Under the pieces are notes generated by a model. The model made no database searches, was not told where the DNA came from, and was given only the letters and a program-made list of their open reading frames with translations. Positions 11,558 to 24,200 of a stretch of 64,000 nucleotides of DNA are shown in pieces (position 1 is the first letter of the stretch; each line of letters starts with the position of its first letter). The stretch lies in NCBI GenBank assembly GCA_002794735.1, contig NBAZ01000019.1:310001-374000 (forward strand). Direction: 5' to 3'. The DNA is from Pyrrhoderma lamaoense (taxonomy: Eukaryota > Basidiomycota > Agaricomycetes > Hymenochaetales > Hymenochaetaceae). The position numbers were made by a program, and so were the translations under genes.

Positions 11558-12440
11558 ATGTCTATTTCCCGTAGCAATCCACTCTCTCAAAGTGGTTGGA
11601 ATATAGAGGAATACGATGATGATGGCTCTTTCGCTCCAGGCTCTCCTCAGGCTAGCCAGTGGTTTCCAGCACAGACAGCTTTTGGTGTACTCCCAGTAGC
11701 CTCGACCCCAGGAACATTACCGCCTGGGGTAGTTGGGGACACTGTTTCTTTTCGCTTTATGGCTCAAGGCAACCAAACCAACCTAGGCGTAGTCGGACCC
11801 AACTATCGCTCTTTGTTTCGTATTCGAACGCTTGGGTCAGACACATACATAACTATGGGGAAAACCTCATCTGCAGGGGTCATACACTGGTCTGCTGCTG
11901 GGCCAGTTCTTGAACGAGATAAACAGATGTATCAAAAGTCCGAATTCTTCAGAAAAGGCACTAACGGGTAAGTTTCCTCATGTAGGATCATCTATTGATA
12001 TGTATCTTTCAAGACTCACTAGCTATTCTGTTTTGACTGAATAGGATTACATGTATCATAATCGATAATAAAGAATACCCTTGGACATACGACGATAAAG
12101 GTTTTTATGCAAGTCCCCCCTTCCCTGCTGAGCCATATTTTATAAGGTTGGAATTCTAACACCCTTTTTAGATCAATTTCCCGGGGCATGATAGTAAAAT
12201 CCTCGGCTTCGTTTATAACACGAGCGGGGTTGAGATTAGAATCGTTTCAAGTGGTTTGACAAATGAAGTGCTAAACAATATAGTTATCGGTGTCCTACTT
12301 ATGCAAGGCCGTAAGTTCGTCGGGCTGCAGTAAAACTACAATTAACATCATGAAACACAGACGTGGTGTCTCGAGGGGATCTTAATTCGAGTTTGAAATT
12401 CATATTTTTAATAAGGGACGCGGAAGAAGCCTGCGGCTGA
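11558..12440 (+). CDS. Hypothetical protein, DUF6593-like
   Basis: Predicted protein of 230 aa. Four exons join in frame: 11558-11967, 12045-12108, 12172-12310 and 12361-12440. The N-terminal third is Ser/Pro-rich. The rest follows the layout I associate with the basidiomycete family DUF6593: a short strand-rich region (SLFRIRTLGSD), an IHW block, a kinase-free GKEYxW-like turn seen as NKEYPWTYDD, then ILGFVYN and a closing hydrophobic strand NNIVIGVLLM. Function of that family is unknown. The intron at 12109-12171 has a GC donor (GCAAGT) with a CTAAC branch-like site. If the last intron (12311-12360) is retained, translation stops at 12333 instead. The family call is by pattern only. Confidence 0.55.
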
Positions 12441-13958
12441 AAGAATAGCTTGAGTCCGCCGGACCTCTCGAAACGCAAAAGTCTATCTCATATTATCGCC
12501 GAGTCTCGTTATCTATTTCCCGATTCCTATGTGATCGACCCTCTTCCCTGACTCCCATGTCTTCATAATTGTCATTAAATTCCCTAAGCTTCGTCTAATG
12601 TAGTTCCCCTCTCATCTTAGTAAGCGTTATGTTTTACGTTATTTTGTAGTTCGTAATTCAATCAGAGTCCCCCTGTGTCATCAATCAATCTGGACAATTA
12701 TAACAGAATTTCTCTCCAAGATTAATCGAAGATAGAAAGCCTATATTAATTAGTATATCTCAAGCTGTGGGCTTAATGTGGAGCTATGTAGACGCTGAGA
12801 TCCAACGTGACTACCTAATAAAATATATTAGATATGATCCATACATACAAATCATCTTACTGGTACGCGGATACGCGGCGATGTCGGTGTACGGTTGTAT
12901 TTTGGGGGCGTAAGAAAAGCAGAGCCACAGGAAAATCACTTCGGAATTTACGTTTACTACTAATATCAGATCCATATTATAGCTTGAGACTGATTCAGTG
13001 ACTGCCGGCTTACTTGCTACAGAATGTCTGGTATATGCCTAGAGAAAGTACTATATGGCAATCTTCTGTAAAGTTGATTCTGATAGCTCTTGCATTCTAT
13101 CTGTATTATACATATACATGAGGTTAAGCTATGGTTCTTTGGACAATACAGTTTGGAGCAATGTAGTGCACTATGCATATACAAAAGATTAGGATCCAAA
13201 GATAGACTTGAGAATACCTAGACAACATTGAACTTTTTTTTCAAAATATCGAGATAGGAATACAAACAAACCAACGTTTGCAATAATGCGAAATGTTTCA
13301 CTAGAAATATCCTTGAATTTTGCAATTCCTACACCTGAGATCTAGAGGCCGTGGTGACGGTGCATGGAGTTGCAGCTCAGTTGTGCACTGCTCGCAACAA
13401 TATGAAAGAATGATGCAGAGACAGAAAGAGAAATTTATCATATTATTTAGTGACCTTACTGTGAGCAGATAGTGGACTTGACTGGACTACAAATAGACAA
13501 AATTAACGGGATGGACCAACAAAATGCCGAAAATAGACGCGCAAGCAATCAATAGCGGTGCGTACACGTGGCGATAACAAATTGAGAAACCTCGCAGCAC
13601 ATGTGAAGTGAATCAGAGCGAATTACCCCTTTCTTCATAGAGCCTTTGATAACAATATCGCACATGATATAGTGAAGACCCGCAGATGACCGCAAGTACC
13701 AATATGCTCACAACAGAAAAGAATTCAAAACGATGCACATGAATAACACATTACCTTTAACTATTATCGGCAGATCAAGTCACAAAGCCCTGTTTCATAA
13801 TGCTCTCAAACAATCACACTATACAAGAGTCTTTTGTTGTCTTTTCCTGGATCATTCCTATTATTATGAATCGAAGTGTACCTTGTTATGAGCAATCGAT
13901 ATGTAAGAACATCGAGCATTAATAGCAAAAGAAAAGCACTCACTATAACGTGAAATAA
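12441..13958. other. Intergenic, no gene seen
   Basis: About 1.5 kb of AT-rich sequence between the orphan gene and the SUA5 3' end. No coding, tRNA or repeat signal could be supported. Confidence 0.45.
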
Positions 13959-15274
13959 CTAAATAACATAAAGTGACTCTCCTGAAGCTTTTCGGGCGCG
14001 ATTCATGAAAGCCAAACCTTCATGATCTTCAGCAATTTCTTCGACAAGAATCACTTGGACACCATGATTTTCTAAGGTAAGGAGACCATCAAATAAGCGA
14101 GATGCACTCGTTGCAGGGTCGGCTTTTTTTCCAAGCACAAATGTTTCCATTTCTAATCCTTCAATTGGTAGATAATCTAGTATAGGAGAATCGGATGTTG
14201 CAAGCAAGCCGAATTTTAGTGGATAAACGCCTTTCGACTTGTACAAGTCTTTAAGTCTTTTCACCGCGTCCAAGAATCGTACTGGGTCTTTACCAGACGG
14301 GTCCTTTGAAATCGTTAAAAGCATGATAACAGGCACGGAAGGCGAATAATGCCGATATTTCATCCCTGGAGTAGTAGGTGCGATCTCAACAGCTTTATCC
14401 TCATAGTCTCGCCTATGAACAAGGACCTTCGGTCTCTCCCCACCCTGAGTTTTCAAATCATCAACAACTCGCTCTATGTCCTCCACAGTCACTCCTCCGG
14501 GCGTAAAACACGTAGATTCCCATCTAGGCCCAGCCCATCAACCACTGTACTTTCCACACCGACAGCGCAAGGGCCACCATCTAATAATAATGGTAATTTT
14601 CCAGTTTCCCGTATCTTGTATAACATGCTCAGCACGGGTTGGACTTGGTTTACCCGATGTATTTGCACTTGGGGCGGCAATAGGTGTACCAGAAAATGCG
14701 ATGACGGCTCGGGCAACAGGATGAGAAGGCATCCGCACCGCCACGGTAGGATGTCCCGCAGTCACACTCTTCGGTATAACATCTGGGTTCGCAGGAAACA
14801 AGATCGAAAGGGGGCCAGGCCAGAATTCTGATATTAAGGCATGATAAACTGGGGTATGGTGTACCCTCTAGGAAGAATTCTTTGCAGCATAGGTAGTGAA
14901 GATATATGTACAATAAGCGGATTGTCTTGAGGCCGGCCTTTAGTAGAGAAGATGCGTGATACTGCTTTGGACGATAGTGCGTTAGCTCCAAGACCGTACA
15001 CTGTTTCCGTTGGAAAAGCTACAACATCTTCGAGTTCAACAAGATGACGAGCAGCTAATTTGAGGGCATCTTCAGTCTCCGATGAGGATACCTTTGGAAG
15101 ATCCGATACATTCAAAGATGTCTGGAACGATATGGAATCGGGATCGCAAACGCGGGTAACGAGGTTGTGATTAGTAGACATCGTGCCTATTTTTCTTATT
15201 GAAGAGTAGATTTTAAACCTATATACGTTAGATATATACAGAAGTCGGTTTAGAGCTGTGCGAGAGACGTTCAT
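13959..15274 (-). CDS. SUA5: Threonylcarbamoyl-AMP synthase SUA5 (YrdC/Sua5)
   Basis: Makes threonylcarbamoyl-AMP from threonine, bicarbonate and ATP, the first step of the t6A modification at position 37 of ANN-decoding tRNAs. The YrdC domain shows VAFPTETVYGLGANAL, KGRPQDNPLIVHI, GTPIAAPSANTSGKPSPT and VGVESTVVDGL. A linker with PGMKYRHYSP precedes the C-terminal Sua5 domain, ending SGESLYVI. Two in-frame starts exist: 15274, giving a 31-residue basic leader with no acidic residue, and 15181 (MSTNHN). The frame breaks near 14851-14854 (a GGGG/CCCC run) and again near 14611-14620, although the protein is conserved on both sides. It is divergent from DBP8, with about 250 bp between the starts. 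Confidence 0.92.
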
Positions 15275-15433
15275 GCACAAAGCATAACGAATATGAGCAT
15301 TGAGATACGAATTATATGTCCAAACGGATTTTATCGATCAAGGATGACTGGATGGCATACTTGGAAGTGGCAAAGCTGGGTTGATTGACGCACTTGGATC
15401 TGGGCTTGACTTGAAAAAAACTTCGATCACTAC

Positions 15434-15439
15434 CACGTG
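15434..15439. promoter_or_regulatory. CACGTG E-box in the SUA5/DBP8 promoter
   Basis: A palindromic CACGTG lies in the roughly 250 bp divergent promoter, 83 bp before the DBP8 ATG. This is the core site of bHLH factors such as Cbf1. A single hexamer is weak evidence. Confidence 0.3.
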
Positions 15440-15521
15440 CCAACTCAGGATTCTTCAACATAATAACAAGTTTCGGTTACTTTAATTTATAAGTCATAAA
15501 GTCTATTCCAACTCCGAGGCA

Positions 15522-17753
15522 ATGAAATCATCTAGGAGAGTTCTTAGTAAACTGGATGCTGATGACTTATTGAAACGTATCGAACAACCTCGGAGGAAAC
15601 GGCAAAGACTTAGTGAAGAAGCAGTTTCGGACGCAAGCAGCTCAGAAACTAGTGACAAAGATAGGCATGGACACTTTACCTTCCCTGATGAAAGCTCTGT
15701 AGAAGGTAGTGAAGGGGATGAACAAAGATATGGTGTAGTACCAGTTGATGAAGATGGCTTAGAGGCCGAGACATTTCAAGTTCTGCCTTCTGAAAATGAT
15801 GAGTCTCGAATAAATCTATCTTCTCGAGCTCGAAGGCCACATTCAACAGTAAACTCTAAAGACGCTAGCACAAAATCCTATGAAACGTTCTCAGATCTCG
15901 GAGTATCGAAATCTTTGGTAGCCACACTTTCAAAGATGTCTATCCGTGAACCTACGGAAGTTCAAAGGGCTTGTATTCCCCGTTAATTGCTGGTGTGTAC
16001 CTATTCCTTTCCTTTACGCTCACGACCCGTGGCTTAAAGCATCTTCTGCAAAGGAAGAGATTGTGTAGGGAACGCTAAAACAGGCTCTGGAAAGACCATA
16101 GCATTTGCTCTTCCAATATTACAAAAATTATCAATCGATCCTTATGGAATATATGCTCTGGTGCTCACTCCAACCCGGTGAGTTTCCTTTATATCTCTTC
16201 AAAAAACATACTGATCATAATAGTGAGCTTGCTTTTCAAATATCTGAACAATTTGCCGTTTTAGGAGCCCCTTTAAACATTCGGACGTCGGTTATAGTTG
16301 GCGGTATGGACATGATTGCCCAAGCTATCGAGCTGAATAATCGCCCTCATATCATTATTGCAACGCCTGGACGGATCGTTGACCATCTTAAAAGTTCAAG
16401 TGGGGAGTGGGATCTTTCAAGGATAAAATTCTTGGTAAGGTCACACTTATTCTTGCGTTAGTATGCTAATCTCACCCCACCCCAAAGGTTTTAGACGAAG
16501 CAGATCGTCTCCTTACTCCTACATTTGCACCTGAGCTCGCACACCTTTTTGAAGTGTTACCGAAAGAAAGACAGACATGTCTCTTTACTGCAACGATGAC
16601 GGACTCGATAGAGGCACTGACTAGTACCCCACCTCGTCCAGGGAAACAAATACCGTTCGTACACAGGATGTCTGCAGCGTAAGAACACTGTACTCTCTAC
16701 CCTACTATAGACTTGGTGACTGACAAATAATAATCATCAGTGTTGAAACGGTTGATACACTTGAGCAATTCTATCTACTTGTTCCCTCACATGTCCGCGA
16801 ACCCTATCTATTCTATCTCCTATGTAATCCTCCAGACAGTATTGCCAAAATGCGTGTTGCTCCTCCGGAACCCTCAAAGCCTAAAAGAACAAAAAAAAGT
16901 CGGTAGGGAAGTCTAATAAGTCAGTTGATGACGATCCAGAGGCAATCGAGCAACCTCCACCAACTATCATCTTCTGCGCACGGACGCGGACAGCAGCATT
17001 CGTCTCTGCCCTTCTTAAAACTCTCGGTATTCGAAGCACTCTCTCCATTCTCGACTGACTCAGCGTGAGAGACTGAATTCTCTCGGCCTATTTCGAGCTC
17101 GAGTAGTACCTGTACTTGTGACAACGGATGTTGGCGCCCGTGGTCTAGACATTGATGATGTTGCGCTCGTGGTAAATTGGGACATGCCCAAGAACCAGAA
17201 GAGTACACTCATAGGGTGGGGCGAACGGCTCGTCGAGGTCGTTCTGGTCTCGCTGTGAGCTTCGTTACGGAGAGAGATGAAGAGCGTGTACTGAGAATTG
17301 AAGAGCGAATAAGTAAGCGGGAAAAGGATTCCATTATGTACTCTTCGTGTGTGTACTAATGCGAAAACAACCTTTAGAAACTAAGCTCGTAGAAATGATG
17401 CTTCCAGAAGAAAAGGTACTTGAGAAACTCAATGCAGTAGCTACTGCGAAACGGCTCGCAAATATGGTATGGATGCACTCTATCTTCCTATGTCATCTTT
17501 TGTATCAATACTTTCCTTAAACCCTCCTTTCTCGTACCATATCAATATCATAAAGTCTCAATATTTTTACCCTCCTCTGATCTCCTCTACTTGGATCTTT
17601 AATCTTACGTTTATTCGTACATGATATCATTACTGATTGCCTCTTGAAAATCACTCTATATAGGAATTACACGACTCGGATTTTGGTAAACGTGAAGAGA
17701 TATACAAACTAAAGAATGAAAAACGCAAACGAGTAGGTGCCCTTAAAAACTGA
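15522..17753 (+). CDS. DBP8: ATP-dependent RNA helicase DBP8 (DDX49), frame-broken
   Basis: Nucleolar DEAD-box helicase needed for 18S rRNA maturation. After an acidic N-terminal region come the Q motif ([10 protein letters not shown]...[12 protein letters not shown]), motif I (AKTGSGKT), Ia (TPTRELAFQ), [11 protein letters not shown], the DEAD box itself (LDEADRLL), motif III (FTATMT), [13 protein letters not shown], and motif VI ([14 protein letters not shown]). The C-terminus has [17 protein letters not shown], typical of Dbp8/DDX49. The frame breaks at about 15978-15981 (C run), 16891-16898 (eight A), 17038-17044 and 17188-17194. In each case one added base restores the conserved protein. 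As this gene is normally essential, sequencing error is more likely than a pseudogene. Confidence 0.88.
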
Positions 17754-19053
17754 CCGGAGTGATTCTCGACCTGGGCCCCTTCTCCCGTCCTCGCTTTAAT
17801 CCGCGGTCCTCGATCTTCTCTTCCCGGCTCCAAAAACCCCACTTATATATTTATTGTCACTCGATTCTTCTGCCCTTACTCTTCTCGATCGCGATTTCCA
17901 TCGTCTAATTTCTTTGGAATTTCCAATGTAGCGGGAGCAGAGACTTTTGACATCATCATGCTACCCCTGCGCAGCGCAACATAAACGTAAAAAAAATCAC
18001 TCACAAGGATTGCATCAAAAGTTTGTGTCACAACCCTTGCCACCATGACTTTCTCCAAACCAAGAATACTTCTCCTTTACTTCTACAGACCACTTGTAAT
18101 GTACGTGGCATGATTCAAAAGAGAGAACGTTCATAAACATTCCAGGGGAAGAGAGGGGTCAAAGATGAAACGGAACGGAGCCGCCCATCGGATCCTCTAT
18201 AATCCGGATCGCGATCATCTGGTAAAAAAAAGAATTAAAATAACGCCTGTCTAGACCTATCATCAATGTTGTTTGTAGGAATAATGTACCTAGTAGATGC
18301 TAATGCTGATCTCAGCGCCCAGAACAAGCGTTGACATTCTTTAATTTCACCCCTTCCTTCCATGCTTTGATCTTAAAATGGATAAAACTGAAAGTCAAAG
18401 ACAACGTACTTTAGACACACACAACTGAGACGGAACTGAATTGAAAAAGATAATCCATATTTGTATTCATGTATTGTATCTATAGAGGGATTAATCTGTT
18501 CCGGGATGTATATTATTTGAAGAAACAGTACAGTCACGCTAAAGAGATTGCGCAATCTACGTGAATATCTGCGCAACCGAAGGGGGAGTACGAGTAAAGT
18601 AAACGGCAGACAGCAACAGGGAAAAGAGGAATAAGCAGGATAAGGGTATAATGTAACATGGACCAAAAGTAAATGCCAGGGAGAAGAGAGGAATTTTTTG
18701 ACTTGAACGAAAAAAAAGGACTTGCAAGGTAGTTTCGTGTATGTTAGCTAACGTTACAACTCAGTGAATAAAAGTCACTATCAAAGGAATAAGAAATACA
18801 AGTTTACGTTTATAACGATAGTCCGAATGAATAGAAACAATGTCTACCCCGTCGAAGGTCATGTATGCGAGTCGAAGAGTAGACAGCAGAATATTTAAGA
18901 GAAAACCTTGAAACCTTGTATACAGATACAAATGACGATGATGGTAGAAAATAGAATGAGTTAAAAGACAGAAAGAATCATTATGAATAAGAAGTTTCCT
19001 GCTTCTGGGTACTGTTGTGTGTTCTTTGTATCTTGGAAAATGCGATTCGTGTC
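17754..19053. other. Intergenic; possible small unassigned ORF
   Basis: Convergent spacer between DBP8 and the BTB gene. A minus-strand ATG near 18058 opens MEKVMVARVVTQTFDAIL, followed by a GTGAGT donor and possible acceptors, which could give a small protein of 60-75 aa. I recognise no family and do not call it. The 18.2-18.7 kb part shows nothing. Confidence 0.35.
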
Positions 19054-20510
19054 TCAGTGGATAAGATTGTTGATTAGTTTTGGATAAGCTTGCACTTCGT
19101 AACGTAACAATATGATTTTTTTCGAAGTTGATTCTTTCTTCTTTTTTCTGACAGGTCTCGGAACTTCTTGAGAGGAGTGGGAGAAAGGCTGCAATCCGGA
19201 AAAGTCGGAAACTTCGGGATATGGCTTGTGCAGAATCTTGAGACAGGAAGATGCCTTTAGATTGTTGGCTAAAAATCAATGTATTTAACAGAAAGAGAAT
19301 TAACATGAATATGATTATACCCTTAGATAGAACCCCGATCCGGACATACCTTAACTTGCGCCCATTGGACAACCACATCACGTATCCGATCACGCAAAGT
19401 TTTTCGACATTCATCACAAGTCAAGTGATCCGCCAATGGGTTTAATGCAGATTCCAAAGAACTAACGCTCAAGTCTGGACGTGCATCCCAAGTGAGATAA
19501 GCACTGGCCAGAGCCCAGGCGCGTGTAATCTTTTTCTGCTCAGAAAAGTCGCAATGAGGCGTCGGGGCGTGGGGATGCGGTGGTGTTAAGATCAACCTTT
19601 TGAGCTAAATTAAACGTAATCAGTATGTTAATATTTTGATATGATAGTTTGGATGCAGAAAAACTCAGTCGCACCGCATCAATCCGGCCGAGATGAAGGA
19701 AGAATAGCTTCTTCAGGTAAATCGGTCCAATTTTTTCCGCCAAATCATCGGAAAGTGTGGAAAGTTGGAAAGATAAAAGATGAGATGATGTCATAACAGC
19801 GAGTTCGTGTAAATCGTTAGAGGCGGAAAGCGCGTAAAGTTCAAGGGGAGAAATGGGCGCATAAGTAAGGAGTGTCATGAATAAGGGAGAGTTTGGAACA
19901 ATAAGCTTTTCAGGTGAGAGGCCGTATACTTTCATTGCATTTACAGCGGTTGCGAGGTCAGGAAGACTGGGCGCATAGTGCAAACAAGACATATGATATG
20001 CCGTGTGTAAAATGATGTTTAGCACTGCTGACGACTCTGGAAGTGAAACAATAGGATCCTTCACGTCTCCCTTGACAGGAAGGCGACCATTGAAGTTATT
20101 TGATGACGCTGAGAGAAGTCTTTCGCTGCTAACATAGAAGAAAACGGAGTCGGATGCAAGGATTATGATATCTGTAGGTAACGTGTCTATATTTGCCGCA
20201 GGAAAAAAAGTTGTTGATACGGAAATACATGCGTTTTCTTCTGCTTTGTTATTCCCGATTGGTGAGCTAGCATTTGAGTCCTAGAGGGAGGAATTGAGAA
20301 CACAGAACGGAAATAGGGAATATGATAAATGTAAGACAAACTTACGGGCGGAGTCAGAACGGCCCCTGGGGAGAATTCACGCTCTGACCGTGAGCTACTA
20401 GTGGAGGAATCACACAACGAGGGTTGCTCATCCAAAGTTATCGAAGACGCAACCTCCCAGTCAGTTGTGATATCGTTCAGCCCAAATGTCACAATAGGAT
20501 CCATGTTCAT
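19054..20510 (-). CDS. BTB/POZ domain protein
   Basis: Member of the expanded basidiomycete BTB family, of unknown individual function; BTB domains mediate dimerisation and often adaptor roles. The start MNMDPIVTFG at 20510 is followed by a Ser-rich leader, then the BTB core: TDIIILASDSVFFYVSSERL, LLSASSNNFNGRLP and IVSLPESSAVLNIILHTAYH. The C-terminal half is helical, with MTLLTYAPISPLELYALSAS, and ends in the family block LADHLTCDECRKTLRDRIRD followed by VVVQWAQVK. After a GTATGT donor, a last exon starting ILHKPYPEVSDFSGLQPF and ending at 19054 is likely. The frame is intact apart from introns. The two cysteines CDEC near the end are typical of this family. Confidence 0.8.
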
Positions 20511-21205
20511 GTTAAAGCAGATGCGTGAATCGACACTGTGTCTGAGACCCCTCGCGCAGGGAAAGGGGAGTGTGACGGCAACTCCTGGACTGCAGTGCGT
20601 TATATTTAGGTTATATATAGTGAGTAAGAAGTTCCGTACGTTGCGGCAGAGAAAAGTCGTGGATGATGGAAAGTAATGAGAGAAAGCAGCTTTGGACGCA
20701 CGCGGTTGCTTATGATTTATGTTATATAGTATACAAAAATAGATGCGTATGATGCGTTCCATAAAGGAAATGCACCCGACCGATCACCCTAAACCGGCAA
20801 GCCCGAGAGTAATTCTGACACAGCGGCCCTCATTCTTGGCTAAATGTGGTAATCCTTACCGAGACTCGGACAAGCCATTCAATTATAAACACATTCTACT
20901 CTCTTTGCGCTCAAGGATAAATTTGGTAAATCTTCCTAGTCACAAGGCTCGCTTCAAATGAATGTCTGGGGAATAAAATTGTGTAAACGAATTCTGACTA
21001 ATCCGGTGTCTCAATTCATCGTAACTTTTGATACTCCAACTACCCAAATATACGGGGAGCAGAAGATGTAACAGTCCTTACCCCTCTTCGTCATCGTGAT
21101 GATCACTTTTTTTTGTTATAGGCGTGTGTCCGTTACTGCCCTAACTCTCTCCAAAGATCGAATCTAGGAGCCTAACCATCTCTTCTTTTTCTCTTAACGT
21201 GCTAA
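20511..21205. other. Intergenic, no gene seen
   Basis: Promoter side of the BTB gene and 3' flank of RTP1. No coding or RNA signal recognised. Confidence 0.45.
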
Positions 21206-24200
21206 TTATAATCCAACTATAGCTTTCCGTAGCAGTTCTAGTTGCTCAGCAGTTTCTCGGGCCATGACCCGAACCACGTCATCCACGTCCGTAACCGAAA
21301 CGTATACAAGGGTAGTTATACCCCTCTTCACAACTAATCCAGAGATATCGATAGGCATTTTTTCATGATCATAAATGTGCTTAGTTAGCGCCCGCGTAAA
21401 TAGCGATAGAAGATGTAACGCTGCTCTTCTCAAAGGCGGAAATTTGGGATTGGGCAACGTTGGCTGAGCATCCATTGTACTCTGCGAGTCTTCTTCATTT
21501 TGTCCGTTCTTCCCATTGGGCGAAGCCTCGTCCTTCATTCCACTGGCTACTGTCTCCAACTTCTTCTGCTTTCTTCCCTGTTTCTCATTGGATTGCTCGT
21601 CGCTACCAATAGTCAATTTCATTGTTCTCCAATAAGAACCACACTATACCTTATTATGGCTTCTTTTCCCACTGGTGATTTAGAAGGTACCTCATTATCA
21701 CCTTCGGTGCTATCACTTACATTGTTAGTTTTGGCTTTTGATTGGATGACCACCGATTCAACTTGTACGAGGTCAATCATAGCTGGCACCAGATCCGCAG
21801 CATACATGATAAGGGCAAGTATGTATGTATCGGCGGCGGTTGCAAGCAAGGAGATTGCTGACGTACGCCATGCCGTTGGAAAATGCTTTCCACGCACAAC
21901 AGCAAAAATCGGAGGAACTAAGATATCCACTTGAAATCAATTTGTTATTAGTATGCCGTAACAATCAGTTTATGAACTCGAATTAGGTGATATGTGAAAT
22001 TCCGACATGAACCCCATAAAAGTGAATTCATAGATAGATAACAATGAGGAAATCGTTGATAATAACTTACCGTAATTTCCAAGTGCGCTCCCGCAACGTT
22101 TGATAACCTGCCCCAGGCCTCACCAATACGAACCCTCATATCTAATTCTCTAGTCGGCATCATGGACGAAAAGCTGTTCGGTCTATCTATCCCCTTCGTG
22201 TACTCGCTAACCAACCCACGGAGGACCTCTTTTCCAAATCCATCAACCATTGCAGTTAGGCCCTGGACAGAATTAAGAAAAATGTACGAATCGTCATCTT
22301 GTATGGATTGCAAAAGATCGACAGGATAGATGGCACAAGAGCCGAATCAATGGGTGGTGTAGCAACTTTTGCGCCTTGCGTCATACGAATTGTTGCTCCG
22401 CTTTTGGTCTTGGAGTCCGTCATACTTTTATTCAAATGACTAACATGTTTTGCGGGAGAAACTAGCTCACGAAGTAAGAGAAGACCATGAGCTCGAACCG
22501 GTAGGAGTGGGTCCTGTAGCAACTTCAAAGCTCTTTGATATTTCTCCTGCGGTTGCTCTTCTACTTCTCCATCTAGGAGTTTAGATCCTTTCCTGAGGTA
22601 CTTGACGCCATACGGGCCGTCAGTAGCAGTCTGGCGTCGCGTGCCCGTGGCCTAAGCGCATCGGAGTCAGAATTCGCCAAAGATTCGAGATAGGAATAGA
22701 TCTCATTCAGCAGAGGGACAGTTCTTGGGGAAAGTTCCGGATGTTCTAAAATCAGCAATCAGCTAATTGTGTACTATATAGTTCTTTTTCAAAATGGAAT
22801 CAGTACTACCTTGCAGGAGAGTCATGAGTAAATTAATGGCAGTAGCCGTAAGATGCTCTTTCCTATCAATACCTTCAAGACCGGGGGCGAGATCTTCATC
22901 GTCGCTATCCCCCTCGTCGTCATCGTCCCCATTCGGCATAAACCTTAAACTATCTAATGTCATTTTCTCGTTTGTTTCTGCCTTTTTGACTATTTTGTCT
23001 TGGTCCAGAGATAATTTGATGAACATTAGAATACGCATCACTTCCGGGTTTTTTAGCAGACTATTCTCGGGAGCTGTTTCACCAATATCTTCGGAGATCT
23101 GCATACTTAATTTGAGAAGCTTCAATCGTCTTATTAGAATGCATTTAGCCAATTTTATTAACATAGTGAACAGTTCCAGCTTACCTTAGAGGGTTTTCAG
23201 TAGCGTCAGATTTGACCTGACTGTCAATGATCTTTAGATATAATGCTGAAGAGACATCATCTCGTCCCATCTTCTTTAGGAATCGAGAAAATTTTAGAGG
23301 ATTCGGTCTCATGCCCAGTGTATTCTCTTCTTCGTCCTCGATTTTCCCTTCTTGCAAATCAGCGAGTTGGGATAAGGTAAGAGAAGGCAATTCTGACAAC
23401 CTATTTCAGAGTAGTCAATTGGTTCAAGCTCAAGTCAGATATGAGATTATCCTTACCTTCGAACTATAGCTAATTCTCCGTCATCATCGATTTCCCAATC
23501 CCACGATTCACCTTCTATAACTTCCCATAATACCCTCACAACGTCAATTCGCGTCGCAGCCCTCACCCAAGTTGATAGCAGGCCCTCGATAGTTTCAAGC
23601 AATATAGGATCGACAGTCTTACTTGATTGTAGATGCTCGAGGAGACTATACAGTTGGGGAATAATGGGCTGAAGCAGAAGAGAAATTAGTTCTGGCGAAG
23701 GATCTGTGTTTGTAATTATTGTGGACAGTGTCGACACGGCGCTGACTGGATGCAAGTTCACAGATTTAGGAGCAGTTTCAAGTGCATTTTCCATTTTCTT
23801 AGACATCTTAGATTGAGGTAAAATAAGGTGGTTGTCACGAGTTCTGAAAACATCTAGTAAACTCCGATTGAGAACTACTTGGCGGACATCTGACGAGGAA
23901 TTCTCCACTTGTGCACTTGCAAGAATCATTCGTGACAGCGCAAATGCAGCTGCTCTTTTGTGACTCGGCGGAGTCTTTGTTTCCATGCTTGGACTCAGTA
24001 GGTGCAAGAGTCTGGGCATAATCATAGCAAAGTATACCTATGTTATGAATTTTAATAGAGTGAAAAAGCTACAATAGAGAGAGATTTTCACATACCTCGT
24101 GTGAGAGATTGTTTGGAGGTACGTTCAATATTTTTGCTACTGATTCAAGCTTAGAAAGAGGCGCATCGGTTTCCGTAGGATCTTCACCAAAAGTCGCAGA

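Noticed and set aside
17801..18058. Possible small spliced minus-strand gene downstream of DBP8
   Set aside because: Two different acceptors give two unrelated tails, and no family is recognised.
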